Both the position numbers and the translations under genes were made by a program. Positions 33,503-45,441 of a stretch of DNA of 64,000 bases are shown here, piece after piece. The stretch lies in contig CAIIXF020000004.1 in NCBI GenBank assembly GCA_903813345.2, forward strand, positions 21,858,477 to 21,922,476, written 5' to 3'. Each line of letters begins with the position of its first letter. Position 1 is the stretch's first letter. The notes beneath the pieces are model-generated. The model saw only the letters and a program-made list of their open reading frames with translations. It was not told the origin of the DNA and ran no database searches. Source of the stretch: Owenia fusiformis (Eukaryota > Annelida > Polychaeta > Sabellida > Oweniidae).

Positions 33503-33640
33503 AACAAATATTTCACTCTATTTTCGGTGAATACCTGTAGCACTTTCACAAGGTGATATTCCACTTGCCCTTCGGGCTTCGTGGAATATCACTTGTGAAA
33601 GATGTACAGGTATTCACCTCAATAGAGTGAAATATTTGTT
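33503..33640. mobile_element. Near-perfect palindromic hairpin element
   Basis: The arms begin AACAAATATTTCACTCTATT and meet around CTTGCCCTTCGGGCTTCGTGG. Each arm is about 65 bp. The layout resembles the palindrome at 56391-56533, which has the same AACAAATA edge. Confidence 0.65.
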
Positions 33641-34218
33641 CAGTATTAAATCTGTAAAGTTGAACCTGTCTATGTATACACACCCCAGTTTTCCATTTCT
33701 GCAAAGCAAGTACAAAATTTGCATAGGCCTATATATTTGCAGAATATTGAACTTTGATCAATTTCTTCTGGTAATTAATTTTGTGGAATAATCAGCATTT
33801 TCTCTCATTCAACAGCTATATTTTCATTAGTTCACCCAAAATCAAATACTTCTACTCTGATAATATCAATTTAAATGGAAAGCATAATAATATGGTAATA
33901 TTTATTCATCTAATACAGCATTTACAGCAATAAAACATACAGCATGGTATGCCCTTAAGAAGAAAATGATTTAATATGCATGGAAAGGGGGTACTCTTAC
34001 TTAATTCTTTAATCCTCTCATATGTGATGTGGAAAAATAAAGTAAAAACAATAACATTATATCCGCCATTCTCCCCACTCATCCACAGCAGGAAATATAT
34101 GGTGAAATGATATGAAATAAAGATGAGAGTTATTTCATTTAGCCACATTACTCAACTGTCCTCCACATTTTTCCCTCTGGTAAAAGTGAGTAAAAACAAG
34201 AGTACAGTCTTATTTTTT

Positions 34219-34768
34219 ATGTCACCGCCAAAAAGTTGCGACATATTGTTACGGTCTCCGTTTATTTGACGGCAGTTGGCTGTCTGTAACAAATTCTTAC
34301 AACTTCCAATAACTTTACAAATACTGTTTAGACTGATAAGTTTTCAGAAGTTCAAATCTGACTTAAGATTTGACCTTCAATGACCTTTACAAGGTCAAAA
34401 AGGTTTTTTTTAATTTGCTTCAAATTGACCAATTTTTTTTCAAAAGCATCTACAAGTTCTCAGAAATTGATATCTGACTTTAGATGTGAGATTTGACCTT
34501 CAATGACCTTCTCAGGGTAAAAAGGTCAAAAGGTATTTTTTCACCTTGCTCGAAATTGACCAATTTTTCTTTTCAAAATCATCTAAATTGACATGACTTC
34601 TACAGTGATCATCAATTTGGCATGTTTTATATATGTTTAACCTTTTAGCAAAATCTGGTACATAGAACCATATTACATGAGACTTGTGCTTACATTTAAC
34701 TTTTGATTACTCTAATATTGTGTGAAACTAGGTGGTGGTGACATTTTGTAATGATAACGCCTTGTTAC
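34219..34768. mobile_element. GTCACC-type element with AGGTCA-rich interior, copy 2
   Basis: It starts ATGTCACCGCCAAAAAGTTG and ends ...AGGTGGTGGTGACATTTTGT, the same ends as 41842-43840 and 62559-62681. Inside are two to three units with TGACCTTCAATGACCTT and AAGGTCA motifs. No coding sequence is seen. Confidence 0.6.
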
Positions 34769-35040
34769 TTTATTATTTCCCACCACACGTGGGAGGATCA
34801 AAGAACAAATGTGAAAAAATAACAACATATAAAAACGTGATTTGTTCCTAATTAAGGGCAGTCATCACAGTAGCAAAATACATTACTTAACCCAAAGGTT
34901 TCATTCAAACCTTGATAACAGGCAAAATGCACGAAAGCAAAACAGTCAAAATATTTTGAAAAAATAATATTATGCTACATGGAAACTATGAAATAACTGC
35001 AAAGTTTACAAAACAACAGGTTAGTATTTGTGAAAACAGA

Positions 35041-35352
35041 AGGCCTGTAGCCAGGATTTGCCAAGGGGGTTCAGTTTTCAAAAATTTCCAGGGAGGTTCG
35101 TATTTGACAATTTTGGCCCAAATATGGCTAAAATCACTTGAGAAGTGCTCAAAATGGTGAAAAACTGCATGATTTTGAAAGAAATTTTGGCCAGGGAAAC
35201 ACCCCCCCCCCCCTTGTTACGGGCCTGAACAGTCACTTGAATTGTTGCCATTTCAAGCACCTTTCTTGTGAATTTGAACCCACACTGAATTGTTTTAAAA
35301 ACTGAACCCCATGTGAATCCCCCTCCTTGTCAAAAGCTGGCTAATGGCCTAA
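35041..35352. mobile_element. GTAGCC foldback element plus an adjoining partial copy
   Basis: A complete copy spans about 35041-35229 (AGGCCTGTAGCCAGGATTTG to TTGTTACGGGCCTG). A partial copy follows to about 35352, ending AAAGCTGGCTAATGGCCT. Confidence 0.55.
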
Positions 35353-35507
35353 ACTCCTCTACATTTGTTATATCCTTAAATACTTACAAAAAATGTATCC
35401 AAGTGTGTCTTGGATAAAAGGTAGAGAAAAACAGGTCAGTCAAGAGAGGGAACAGGGATTGGGAGAATTTCCAAGCAATATAAGTCAGTCTTATCTGTTC
35501 TGTCTTC

Positions 35508-35651
35508 ACACCGGAATAGCTTGACTACGGTAAAGTCAGATACCGTTTTCACAAATGGTGAACATAACCGTCGCTTCAATAAGATTTTCATCTAATTATA
35601 TATTATTATCTAATAATATCTGACTTTACCGTTGTCAGGCTATTCCGGGGT
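35508..35651. mobile_element. Short inverted-repeat element related to 57743-58256
   Basis: Ends are CACCGGAATAGCTTGACTAC and GTCAGGCTATTCCGGGGTG. It shares TACGGTAAAGTCAGATACCG and ACATAACCGTCGCTTCAAT with the larger element at 57743-58256, so it is an internally deleted relative. Confidence 0.6.
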
Positions 35652-35742
35652 GGTCTTGTCCAATGAGATTTTCTTAGATGACTGTTCCCCCTTTTGGCAC
35701 CCCCCTCATACAAATAAACTGTATGTTGTTATATATATACAG

Positions 35743-35856
35743 GTACAAGATATGCATGCAGCATACAACCATGAAGTGTTTTACATTGATAAAGATGGGC
35801 AAACAACAATACAGACCAAGACAGTGCCCCAACAGTGGCAGACCAACCAACTCATA
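35743..35856 (+). CDS. Candidate internal exon, plus-strand gene (CatSper accessory-like?)
   Basis: A 114-bp block bounded by TATATATATACAG on the left and GTAAGG on the right, open in phase 0 to 0. It encodes 38 residues including HEVFYIDKDGQTTIQTKTV. The flanks are not open in a protein-like way. No adjoining exon with a matching phase was found within 8 kb, so its link to the exons at 56-62 kb is inferred only from strand and style. It could also belong to a separate gene. Confidence 0.45.
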
Positions 35857-36900
35857 GTAAGGATTTAAATTTATGTCTCATGTTTCAGATAAATTCTTCA
35901 TCTTATACATATATAAATTATCCAAAAAACTACTGGAAAATCTTTATTTCTTAATGTTTTTATCTGTAAGGTATTACAAGCATGTTATTTCCAGGTCCAA
36001 CTTGGGTTATCATTGTCAAATCAATATTTACTTATTTTTGTTTTGGAAATACAGAAATACTGTTCCCTATATATCTAATGATTACATACGTATATGTCTT
36101 TCTTTTAAATTAAAATACCTGTCTTGAGATTGGGCAAGGCAAAATTAAAGGCAGAATCAGATCGATGGGGGTGACAAAATTACAAGCAACATGTACAATA
36201 ATTGGCCTACCAATCTATTCCTTACAATCTCAAATCCAATATCTCCCTAAAGATTCATGATATGTTATAAATTGGTGAAGTTATAATGGATTCAAAGTGC
36301 AGATATGGGTGAAAATGTTTAAATTCTCCCAAATGATAAGAGTGGTATAGAAAAATAATACATTATTGTAAAAATCTTTAATTTTCCTGAAATAAAGTGT
36401 GCACTTAGGGGATCTTTAGACAAAAGACATGAAAAGGAATGACATAAGCCAGAAATATTTCAAAATTGAAATAATTTTTTGTGAGGCTGCTTGCTAGATC
36501 TGACTCTCTCTTTAATTAACTCTGAGTTTGTAAAACAATACTATAATAGTGTTGCTTCCATCTGCCATCGTTTGAGTCCAGATTGAATATTCTTTTATTT
36601 TGACCAAATATTTCACTGGGCTTCCTGAATATCTCAAGTCTCTGAGGCGCATTCCAACTTTATATAATTAAATTTTCTTCTGAATGCACATTATACACAA
36701 TGTAAAAATATCAAGTTTTCTAATTGTCCAGAACTATAAAAGATGTACATGTCATGGATAAGCTTTTGTATAAGCTATTTATGATAGCCATCAATACAGT
36801 TGGCATATTTACACTCGATCATTCTAAGACAGCTTGACCAAGAGCCCTTACAAAAAATTCTGGTGAGCTTTCACAATTATTCTCAAGACGTCTTACAAGA

Positions 36901-36991
36901 TATCATGTGCTCAGCGCCAAAAGGATGTTAAGTGAATACAAAATTCCACTAAGATACATGAACATCCTTTTTGGCGCTGAGCATGTGATAT
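36901..36991. repeat. Palindromic hairpin
   Basis: The arms TATCATGTGCTCAGCGCCAA and TTGGCGCTGAGCATGTGATA flank a loop of about 30 bp. AAGACGTCTTA palindromes lie just outside on both sides. Probably a miniature foldback element. Confidence 0.6.
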
Positions 36992-37766
36992 ATTTGAGTT
37001 TACAACTAATTTTCTAAGACGTCTTAGAAAATGAGCTGTGACTGAGGTGGCTTCCCACTTTTCTTTTTTTACTACAAAATATATTGGGTCTTTTAAGAAT
37101 ATTTTTAAAAAATGGATATCCACATTGATATTATTAGCTCACATTGTGAGCTTTTGCAATCACTCACTTGTCCATCCGTCTGTCTATTTGCCTGTCTGTA
37201 AACAATAGTGGCATGTTTTGAAACCTCTGTCGATAAGATTCCTGTTTTAAGTTATTTTTGTTCAACATCATTTATGATGCAATAATTGAATAAAATAGTA
37301 CCCAGTTGACAATAACCTAAGTACAATCATAGAAACAGAATTGTGCACATCCATTTTTAAAAAATATTCTTGATAAACTGGTAGAATAATTGGTGAGACG
37401 TTGAAAATAAATTATATTAGTCTTTGAAGTAAATGAACTTGAGGTAATTAATGCACTACCAGAAACTGAGATGAATTTAAATATAAATTATATTTAATTG
37501 AATTGAATTGATGTCATTGATTTAATAAAATTATGAATGGGTTTAAAATCATTTTATGAAAAGACTAGTCTCCAAATTGAAACTTGTCTTTTATTTAATC
37601 AGTCTTCTGCACATTACGCCTGCCTCGGACAATTTTTATATTTTCACCTATTGTAGATTTCTTATGAATATTCATAATTTATTTGAGTGTTATTTTGACA
37701 TTTAATGTCCTGAAAAATTATTAGCCCAGTAAATTGTTCTCCAAACTGTCCGGTACATGCATTATA

Positions 37767-38832
37767 CAGGGTGTTCACTAAGTAATGACATTAGGTCTCC
37801 CATTTCTACAGTCTTTAACCAATCGTTCTAAATCTGAACATATCATCTGGCATGTAATAATGAGGGCACATACTAAATTTCATGTCTCAAGAATGAAAAT
37901 AGTTAATTTTATCATTTATATTTTGATTTGATAACATGGTCCTTGACATAGCACATATCACATCACATTTTACATCAATTAGGAATCTTTAATCCCTAGC
38001 ATATCCCTTCTGCAAATGATATAATATTTATCATGTATTTATTTTCCACTCTTGGTCCATGCCCAGTGGATACGATATTCACTTTAATAAAAGTAATTTG
38101 TATTTTCTTTAATGCATTTTTATTGTTGTTTAGCCACCCATTTTTGGAAGACATTTGTTTGGCCAATCTTATCTCATTTCAACCTGGCTGCCCTTACAGT
38201 TTTCTCACTGGAATGAAACTTCTGACTCTTTAGGAGACCAACAGTAAAAAAAATGTAGTTCAAGTTCATTTGGTGAATAATGAGCAAGGTCTACATTTTT
38301 AAATCATAGATTACTCTGCAATCTGTTCATTCTCTATGGACTACATTGCAGTATGACAAGGATGTTTCTGCGATGCAGCCAGTTTCCTATTTCCACAAAA
38401 TTTGTTTTCCGATGACATTTTGAACTTTGGCAGACTTTCCAACCCATGGAGATCCCAGACTATTACAATGTCTTTTAACCAGGACTATTATTAGGCTATA
38501 TGTTGCCATACTATGAATGTAACTACTATATAGACATATATTAAATAACCAACTGGCATAAGTTTAATGGAGATTTCATAGCTCAAAATCATGTGACCCC
38601 AATCATATTATGCTTCGTTTCATGAAAATTGAGTAGAAACTGAAGTCTGTGTCAACGCAACGCACCTGTCGTCAAGTTGCTATGGCAACCATTATTTCAT
38701 TGTTTTGAGGTTATGAGCTTTAAGACTTCAAATAAAATCACAATTACAATAAGACATGCTGAAAATTTAAGTAAGATTTCTTAAAATCTGACAAAATGGG
38801 AGAACTAGTGTCGTTACTTAGTGAACACCCTG
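37767..38832. mobile_element. Mariner-like non-autonomous element, 1066 bp
   Basis: Terminal inverted repeats CAGGGTGTTCACTAAGTAA are flanked by TA (37765-37766 and 38833-38834). Similarity of the arms extends through TCTCCCATTT. No transposase domain is recognisable inside. Confidence 0.75.
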
Positions 38833-39613
38833 TATATTTAAAATAATGTGATAGTACCTCTAATGAAATGCTCTCCAGTATATGTTTAATTTAGTGCTCT
38901 AGTGTTTAGACAAGCCTAAATGATATACATGGTGGACCTTTTGCTTAATGATGCAGAAATATATATATTATTTTGATTTACTTTGACAGATAGGTACAAT
39001 TTATATTAATGACTCTCTTTTTCATGATCATGTTACGCTACTATTTTCTTTGTTATTTGGAACTATTTATCATTTATTATCTATATTATGTCCCTTGGGC
39101 TTCTGGTCTTGGATTGTGATAATGGTTCTTGAATGGTGGGGGGAAAGGGGGTATTAGACATTGTTTCTTTTCACGTTAGATCATGGTTTTGGGATATATG
39201 GGGTTTGTTTTTCTTGACTGGTATGCTCTTAGAGTTTGCTTTTTCTTGCTAAGTTCTATTACAACTTTTGGTCCTTTTCCTTTGGCACTAGTGCTTATAT
39301 ATTGTAATTTGAAACATCAAAAATTGCCCTGATCGTGAACCTGAACAACCAGCCAGGTATTATACTCACCAGTGGCCTATAAGCCTCTTTGATGTGCTTA
39401 ACAAGATTGTAATATCAAGTTTTCATCACAATAATTCTTTAACAAACTCATCTCTTTGTAACTTACACTGGCCAATAATATTGGAAATTGCAATTTCAGA
39501 TGTACATGTACCCTAGAATCCATTATTTACCACCTTTTGTGATAGTGCCTCACATAATTGAATATAGTATTTCAATACAGGCTTTAACATAAATCATATA
39601 ATATTATGATAAA
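38833..39613. other. No gene seen
   Basis: AT-rich sequence between the mariner-like element and the 3' end of the channel gene. I see no exon, repeat or RNA gene that I can support. Confidence 0.5.
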
Positions 39614-41713
39614 TTATCTTATGTACATGAATTTGCAAAGAACAAACACCATTGAGATTAAAGTATACACTAGCTCCACAAGAGACACTGCTGACATGCC
39701 AGCATACATCCCAATAATACCCCCAAAGTCAGACAACCACTTGTTAAATGGGTAACTTGGCTCTTCCGCAATTGTATTGACAGTCAAGGACTGATAGTAT
39801 ATGTTAACTTTCAAGAAGTTTGTCTCAATGATCTTGTTAAGAACTGGGTATTTTCTAATGGTTGGAAATCTATATCCATACGAATAATCATTTATGCAGT
39901 CTATATATTGCGAACCATCTGCCCAGAACTGAGGAGGCTCCATATAATAATCATGATAAGATTTCATCTGAGGATTTGCACACAGTACTCCTCCTTTATC
40001 AATTTCCCAAAACCAACTGTTCCTATGATTTTCATCTAGTAGTTGGGCAATTTTCGGTTGTCTCCTCAAGAATTTGATAAAGTTTCTGCGATTGATACCT
40101 TTGTAGTATTTTTCATTCGGCCATGGTACTGCATGTATTAGTGGGGTATAGTCTATACTATTACACTGCCTTTTACACCCACAGGTTTTCTCGCCTAATG
40201 AAAACATTTTTTTCACATCTCTTTCACAATTGATAATATGCAGCATTTCTTTGAAATTATCTTCAATTGACTCATGCATATACTCATACTTTCTAATAAT
40301 ACTTGTCCATAAGATACCCATTATCTTGGTATAACAGAACAAGGTTACTGTTGCAGTTTTATTTGGAGGAATTGGTGCCAAGCGAGTCATACATCCACAG
40401 GTTTCTATCATGTATTTTTGCAGACACTGCTTGAGGCACAAATCTATTGTGTATATGAATGATGTGTTCTTCTTGTAGTCTTCATTGGTACAATGTCCAT
40501 ATGGTGGCTCAAGCAAAGTACGAACATCTTGTGAAAGACCAATTGTTGTGAATTTTCCTGGTGAAAGGTCTATGCCTTCATTGTCAAGATCAGGCAGTGT
40601 GCCATGGGAATGAATTCCCAATCTTATTCCATCACTTGCTTTGGAATATTTACTAGAAAATAGATTTGGCGTATTTAACATAACATCACGGTTCTTACTT
40701 CGAAATTCGTCTAATGGAGAATAATCATTGAGAAATAAAATAAGTGTTAATCCAGAGTCTGGCCCTATTTCTCTCACCATATATCTTTCAGTGATGTTAG
40801 ATTTAAATGTGTAACAGTTGCCATAATTATCGAGGGATATTGTGGTAAAATCACTTTCATTGCATATTTCTCCATTGAAGCGGCATGCTAGAAATATATC
40901 GCTGTATGTCTTGAGATGATATAAGTCACGTTGATTATCCAAGAATTTCTCATAGGTCCTTATTCTGTTCAGAACTGGTTCAAGTAAATGTTGCCTTGAG
41001 GTTTCATTTATTTCTCTATGAAAACTATCAATATAGCTTTCGAATATTATGTCACTTATATCACTCAAAACAACATTTTGATTCTTGTCAAAAATAACAG
41101 GCACTATAGGACACAGGGTAACTGAAGGAAATGTAATGACTTCCTCTCTGTTGTACAGAGAATCTTCAGTTGGGAAACTGAGGAATCTGGTGGTAATTTC
41201 TGTGACCTTTATGACTATAATACTTAAAACACCTAATGCTATCAAGAACCAAACCATCCTTCCAACCACAGATTTGGCATTGCGTATCTGGAGGAGAGAA
41301 TGGATAGATGTTATGTTCGCAAATTCAGATAGTATGTTCTTGAGCCTGTTATACATCTCTAATAGGCCAATTGTAATTGGCTTGCCTTTATTTGTTTCTG
41401 GATCTTTAGCTACATCAACACTGCCTACCATTTCTTTATCTCTCTCATTCCTTGTATTGTTCTCATCAATTGTGACTTGGTTTGTAATTTCTTTTGTGTC
41501 ATCTTGATGTTCAACACTGATTATATTTGGTACATCTTCATCACTCTCAATGGTTTCACACCTTCTGCCATTCTCTTCAATTGTTACTGGATTTGTATTT
41601 GCTTTTGTATCATTTGGTACTTCAGCATTTGCTTTTCGTCTTTCATTATTGATTTCAATTACGTCTGCAAATATGTGTGCTGGAACAGTGTCTGGCTGAG
41701 CATTTTGACACAC
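39614..41713 (-). CDS. DEG/ENaC-family sodium channel, main exon
   Basis: Encodes 699 residues of an amiloride-sensitive-type cation channel subunit at the plasma membrane. An acidic cytosolic N-terminus (residues 1-130) carries about two copies of a DDTK...TIxEN repeat. TM1 is at about 152-170, followed by the post-TM1 FPSVTLCPI motif (195-203). The extracellular loop has the ASC signature (YGHC...LCLKQCLQKYMIETCGC) and further CxC cysteines. The pre-TM2/TM2 region contains GMSAVSLVELVY, with Gly-Met-Ser (672-674) as the selectivity filter. The His-Gly gating motif before TM1 reads His-Ser (138-139). The frame starts with GTG directly after an ACTTCAG acceptor, so this is not the initiator. 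The upstream exon is probably 48754-49008, whose donor is in the same phase. Ligand or stimulus cannot be told from sequence. Confidence 0.9.
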   Translation of the reverse strand: MCQNAQPDTVPAHIFADVIEINNERRKANAEVPNDTKANTNPVTIEENGRRCETIESDEDVPNIISVEHQDDTKEITNQVTIDENNTRNERDKEMVGSVDVAKDPETNKGKPITIGLLEMYNRLKNILSEFANITSIHSLLQIRNAKSVVGRMVWFLIALGVLSIIVIKVTEITTRFLSFPTEDSLYNREEVITFPSVTLCPIVPVIFDKNQNVVLSDISDIIFESYIDSFHREINETSRQHLLEPVLNRIRTYEKFLDNQRDLYHLKTYSDIFLACRFNGEICNESDFTTISLDNYGNCYTFKSNITERYMVREIGPDSGLTLILFLNDYSPLDEFRSKNRDVMLNTPNLFSSKYSKASDGIRLGIHSHGTLPDLDNEGIDLSPGKFTTIGLSQDVRTLLEPPYGHCTNEDYKKNTSFIYTIDLCLKQCLQKYMIETCGCMTRLAPIPPNKTATVTLFCYTKIMGILWTSIIRKYEYMHESIEDNFKEMLHIINCERDVKKMFSLGEKTCGCKRQCNSIDYTPLIHAVPWPNEKYYKGINRRNFIKFLRRQPKIAQLLDENHRNSWFWEIDKGGVLCANPQMKSYHDYYMEPPQFWADGSQYIDCINDYSYGYRFPTIRKYPVLNKIIETNFLKVNIYYQSLTVNTIAEEPSYPFNKWLSDFGGIIGMYAGMSAVSLVELVYTLISMVFVLCKFMYIR

Positions 41714-41841
41714 CTGAAGTTTGCACAGAGAAATATTATTATTTCAGTGAATGAATTTTAAGTACAGATATAGAGAACTTGTCTGTCTATCCATCCATCT
41801 GCCTGTTCTTCTGTCAGGGAAAACAAATACCAGATAGCTTT

Positions 41842-43840
41842 TTATGTCACCACCAAAAGTGGTGACATATTGTTATGGTCTCCGTTTTTTTGCGACGGCG
41901 GTTGGTGGTTGGCATCCGGCGGTTGGTGGTTGGCGTCCGGCGTCTGTAACAATTTCTTACAACTTCCTATAACTTAACAAATACTGTTTAGACTGACTTC
42001 AATTTTTTTCTAAATCATCTACATGTTCTCAGAAGTTCAAATCTGACTTTAGATTTGGCATTTGACCTTCAATGACCTTCTCAAGGTCAAAAAGGTCTTT
42101 TTTCAACTTTCTTCACATTGACTAATTTTTTTTTCAAAATCATCTACATGTTCTCAGAAATTCAAATCTGACTTTACATTTGACATTTGACCTTCAAATC
42201 TGACTTTAGATTTGACATTTGACCTTCAATGACCTTCTCAAGGTCAAAAAAGGTCAAAAAGGTCTGTTTTCAACTTGCTTCAAATTGACTAAATTTTTTT
42301 TTCAAAATCATCTACGTGTTCTCAGAAATTCAAATCTGACTTAAGATTTGACATTTGACCTTCAATGACCTTCTCAAGGTCAAAAAAGGTCAAAAAGGTC
42401 TGTTTTCAACTTGCTTCAAATTGACTAAAAAAATTTTTCAATATCATCTACGTGTTCTCAGAAATTCAAATCTGACTTTAGATTTGACTTAAGATTTGAC
42501 CTTCAATGACCTTCTCAAAGTCAAAAAAGGTCAAAAAGGTCTTTTTTCAACTTGCTTCAAATTGACTAATTTTTTTTTTCAAAATCATCTACATGTTCTC
42601 AGAAATTCACATCTGACTTTAGATTTGACATTTGACCTTCAATGACCTTCTCAAGGTCAAAAAAGGTCAAAAAGGTCTGTTTTCAACTTGCTTCAAATTG
42701 ACTAAATTTTTTTTTCAAAATCATCTACGTGTTCTCAGAAATTCAAATCTGACTTAAGATTTGACTTAAGATTTGACATTTGACCTTCAATGACCTTCTC
42801 AAGGTCAAAAAAGGTCAAAAAGGTCTGTTTTCAACTTGCTTCAAATTGACTAAAAAAAATTTTCAAAATCATCTATGTGTTCTCAGAAATTCAAATCTGA
42901 CTTTAGATTTGACTTAAGATTTGACATTTGACCTTCAATGACCTTCTCAAAGTCAAAAAAGGTCAAAAAGGTCTTTTTTCAACTTGCTTCAAATTGACTA
43001 AATTTTTTTTTCAAAATCATTTACATGTTCTCAGAAATTCAAATCTGACTTTAGATTTGACATTTGACCTTCAATGACCTTCTCAATGTCAAAAAAGGTC
43101 AAAAAGGTATTTTTTCATCTTGCTTCAAATTGACTAAATTTTTTTTCAAAATCATCTACATGTTCTCAGAAATTCAAATCTGACTTTAGATTTGACATTT
43201 GACCTTCAATGACCTTCTCAAGGTCAAAAAAGGTCAAAAAAGGTCAAAAAGGTCTTTTTTCAACTTGCTTCAAATTGACTAATTTTTTTTCAAAATCATC
43301 TACATGTTCTCAGAAATTCAAATCTGACTTTAGATTTGACATTTGACCTTTAATGACCTTCTCAAGGTCAAAAAATGTCAAAAAGGTCTGTTTTCAACTT
43401 GCTTCATATTGACTAAAAAAAATTTTCAAAATCATCTATGTGTTCTCAGAAATTCAAATCTGACTTTAGATTTGACTTAAGATTTGACATTTGACCTTCA
43501 ATGACCTTCTCAAAGTCAAAAAAGGTCAAAAAGGTCTTTTTTCAACTTGCTTCAAATTGACTAATTTTTTTTTCAAAATCATCTACATGTTCTCAGAAAT
43601 TCAAATCTGACTTTAGATTTGACATTTGACCTTTAATGACCTTTTCAAGGTCAAAAAAGGTCAAAAAGGTCTGTTTTCAACTTGCTTCAAATTGACCAAA
43701 TTTTTTTTTCAAAATCATCTACATCTTTTCAGAAGTTCAAATTTGACTTTACAAGTTCTCAGAAATTCAAATCTGACTTAAGTTTGAACTCATAATATTG
43801 TGAGCAACTAGGTGGTGACATTTTGTCATGTTAATGCCTT
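41842..43840. mobile_element. GTCACC-type element with expanded internal array
   Basis: It starts ATGTCACCACCAAAAGTGGT and ends CTAGGTGGTGACATTTTGTC. Related shorter copies lie at 34219-34768 and 62559-62681, with a fragment at about 33139. This copy has grown by tandem repetition of its interior. It lies in the intron of the DEG/ENaC gene. Confidence 0.65.
42000..43790. repeat. Tandem array of about 140-bp units rich in TGACCTT/AGGTCA
   Basis: About 12-13 units of 136-147 bp. Each has CAAATCTGACTTTAGATTTG, then TGACCTTCAATGACCTTCTC, then AAGGTCA words spaced by short A runs, a T-rich stretch and TGTTCTCAGAAATTC. Units differ mainly in T-run length and in the number of AGGTCA words. Confidence 0.85.
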
Positions 43841-43900
43841 GTGTTCAATTCTGATGTAATATTGTTTCTGGTAGTATCATTTGTCAAATTGCAGTTTCAG

Positions 43901-43976
43901 TACAGATTCGAGTGGGAAAAGATGGTTTGAAACATACTCGAGATAAATGTAAAGGTTGCAATTTCAAGAGAACCTG
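43901..43976 (+). CDS. Candidate small exon, plus strand
   Basis: It follows TTGTCAAATTGCAGTTTCAG and ends before GTAATA. One frame is open (two bases, then 24 codons, then two bases), giving IRVGKDGLKHTRDKCKGCNF. Its phase does not join directly to 35743-35856 or 56286-56375, so intervening exons would be needed. A weak call. Confidence 0.3.
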
Positions 43977-45441
43977 GTAATAGACTAATGCCAAGAACAT
44001 GAGAAATACACCACACTATATACACAATGATCTCAATATATTCAATAGATGTTTGCTTCAAAATCAGGTGAAAATTGATAGAGTCAGAATTTTTTGTGAA
44101 CATAAATTGCAACCTTTGAAACATTTGAGATATAATTCATACTATTTGGCTTGCTCCTATCTCAGTGCAATGTGTCTAATACATCATAATTGAAATGAGT
44201 GCTTATTTAATGAATGGAACTATGTTTTCAAATTGAATAGTATTAACTTATACATACAAAATGAAATCTTTCAAAATAGATTTCACTTCATATGCCTGAA
44301 TTTTAATTTTTTTCTATGTCTTGACATGATAGATGTAAATAAATAAATTTTGCATGATTTCGCGTGATTTTATCATTCCTTTTGATTTTGTGGGACCATC
44401 TTTTTCTGCAACTGCCTATTGAGAAACATTTCCCGGCATATTAGTCTACTGGTAAAGTGCCATTTTCGGAGACAATCTCCCAATGCTTAGTACATTTTAT
44501 TTTGCATTTTCTCTTTATACAAGATGTTCACATGCAAAAACTCAGATGATACAACATCCAAGTATTATTGGTCATTCTCCATTGGATAACCCCCCCCCCA
44601 TTTGACCATTAGAATTAGCATTTAACATAATGAGAATATGTAGTTGTTGCTGAACAAAATATCAGAGAGTGAACTTGTTTTTAAACCACAAACAAATTCA
44701 AGATGGCTGCCAGTTATTTTAAGATATTCAAACAAACAGGATAATGACTTCTTATTGAACGCTACCTCTGGTATGAGATAAACAAAATTTCAAATTTTTT
44801 CTCAGTGTTTTTTTTTATTCATAGAACAGAAACAAATATTAGCCCAGTCACTGTGTTATAAACAGATAATATAAGATCAAGTCAGAATCGACCTGAATTG
44901 ACCTTCCCAAAAATATGAAAAAAATTACCATTGAGTACATTGTATGAACAATTCTGAGGATGCATAACAAATAGTAGGTAATCTTCTGAAATCACAGAAA
45001 TATTAATGAATGAAATGCCAATGTCAATATAAATGTATTTAATCTGTTTGATGAGATGTTAGCATGTGATGTGAGTTTATAATAACTGTTATGTATACTT
45101 TTAGTATAATTACTATGCCAGTCATCAGTATAATTGTGACGTCAGTATACCATCAGTAAAATTAGAATGGCAGTGATAATGGTCTGTCCTCTATATTAAA
45201 AAGTATTAAATTGTGATTTGTTGCTCTGAAATGATGTACTATACGAGGAACACCTCAAATAAGAATTTTCTGACTTAATTCAACCTTATATGCATTTGGC
45301 ATATAGTTAAAGGCTCCATTACATGCAAAGTTGAAAATATTGTTTGTCATCCAAATATTATACGTTATGACTGAAAGAATTATCTAAAACATGTATTTGA
45401 AAAATAAAAAAAATCTACATATAAAGATTATATGGTTGAAA
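43977..45441. other. No gene seen
   Basis: AT-rich intronic or intergenic sequence with poly-C (44590) and T runs only. I find no supported exon, RNA gene or complete mobile element here. Confidence 0.5.

Noticed and set aside
35889-35958. Open block after ATGTTTCAG ending at GTAAGG
   Set aside because: It would leave an intron of about 30 bp after the exon ending at 35856, too short for splicing.
41711-41713. GTG as translation start of the DEG/ENaC gene
   Set aside because: It directly follows a splice acceptor, and the paralogue shows the same arrangement; an upstream exon is more likely.
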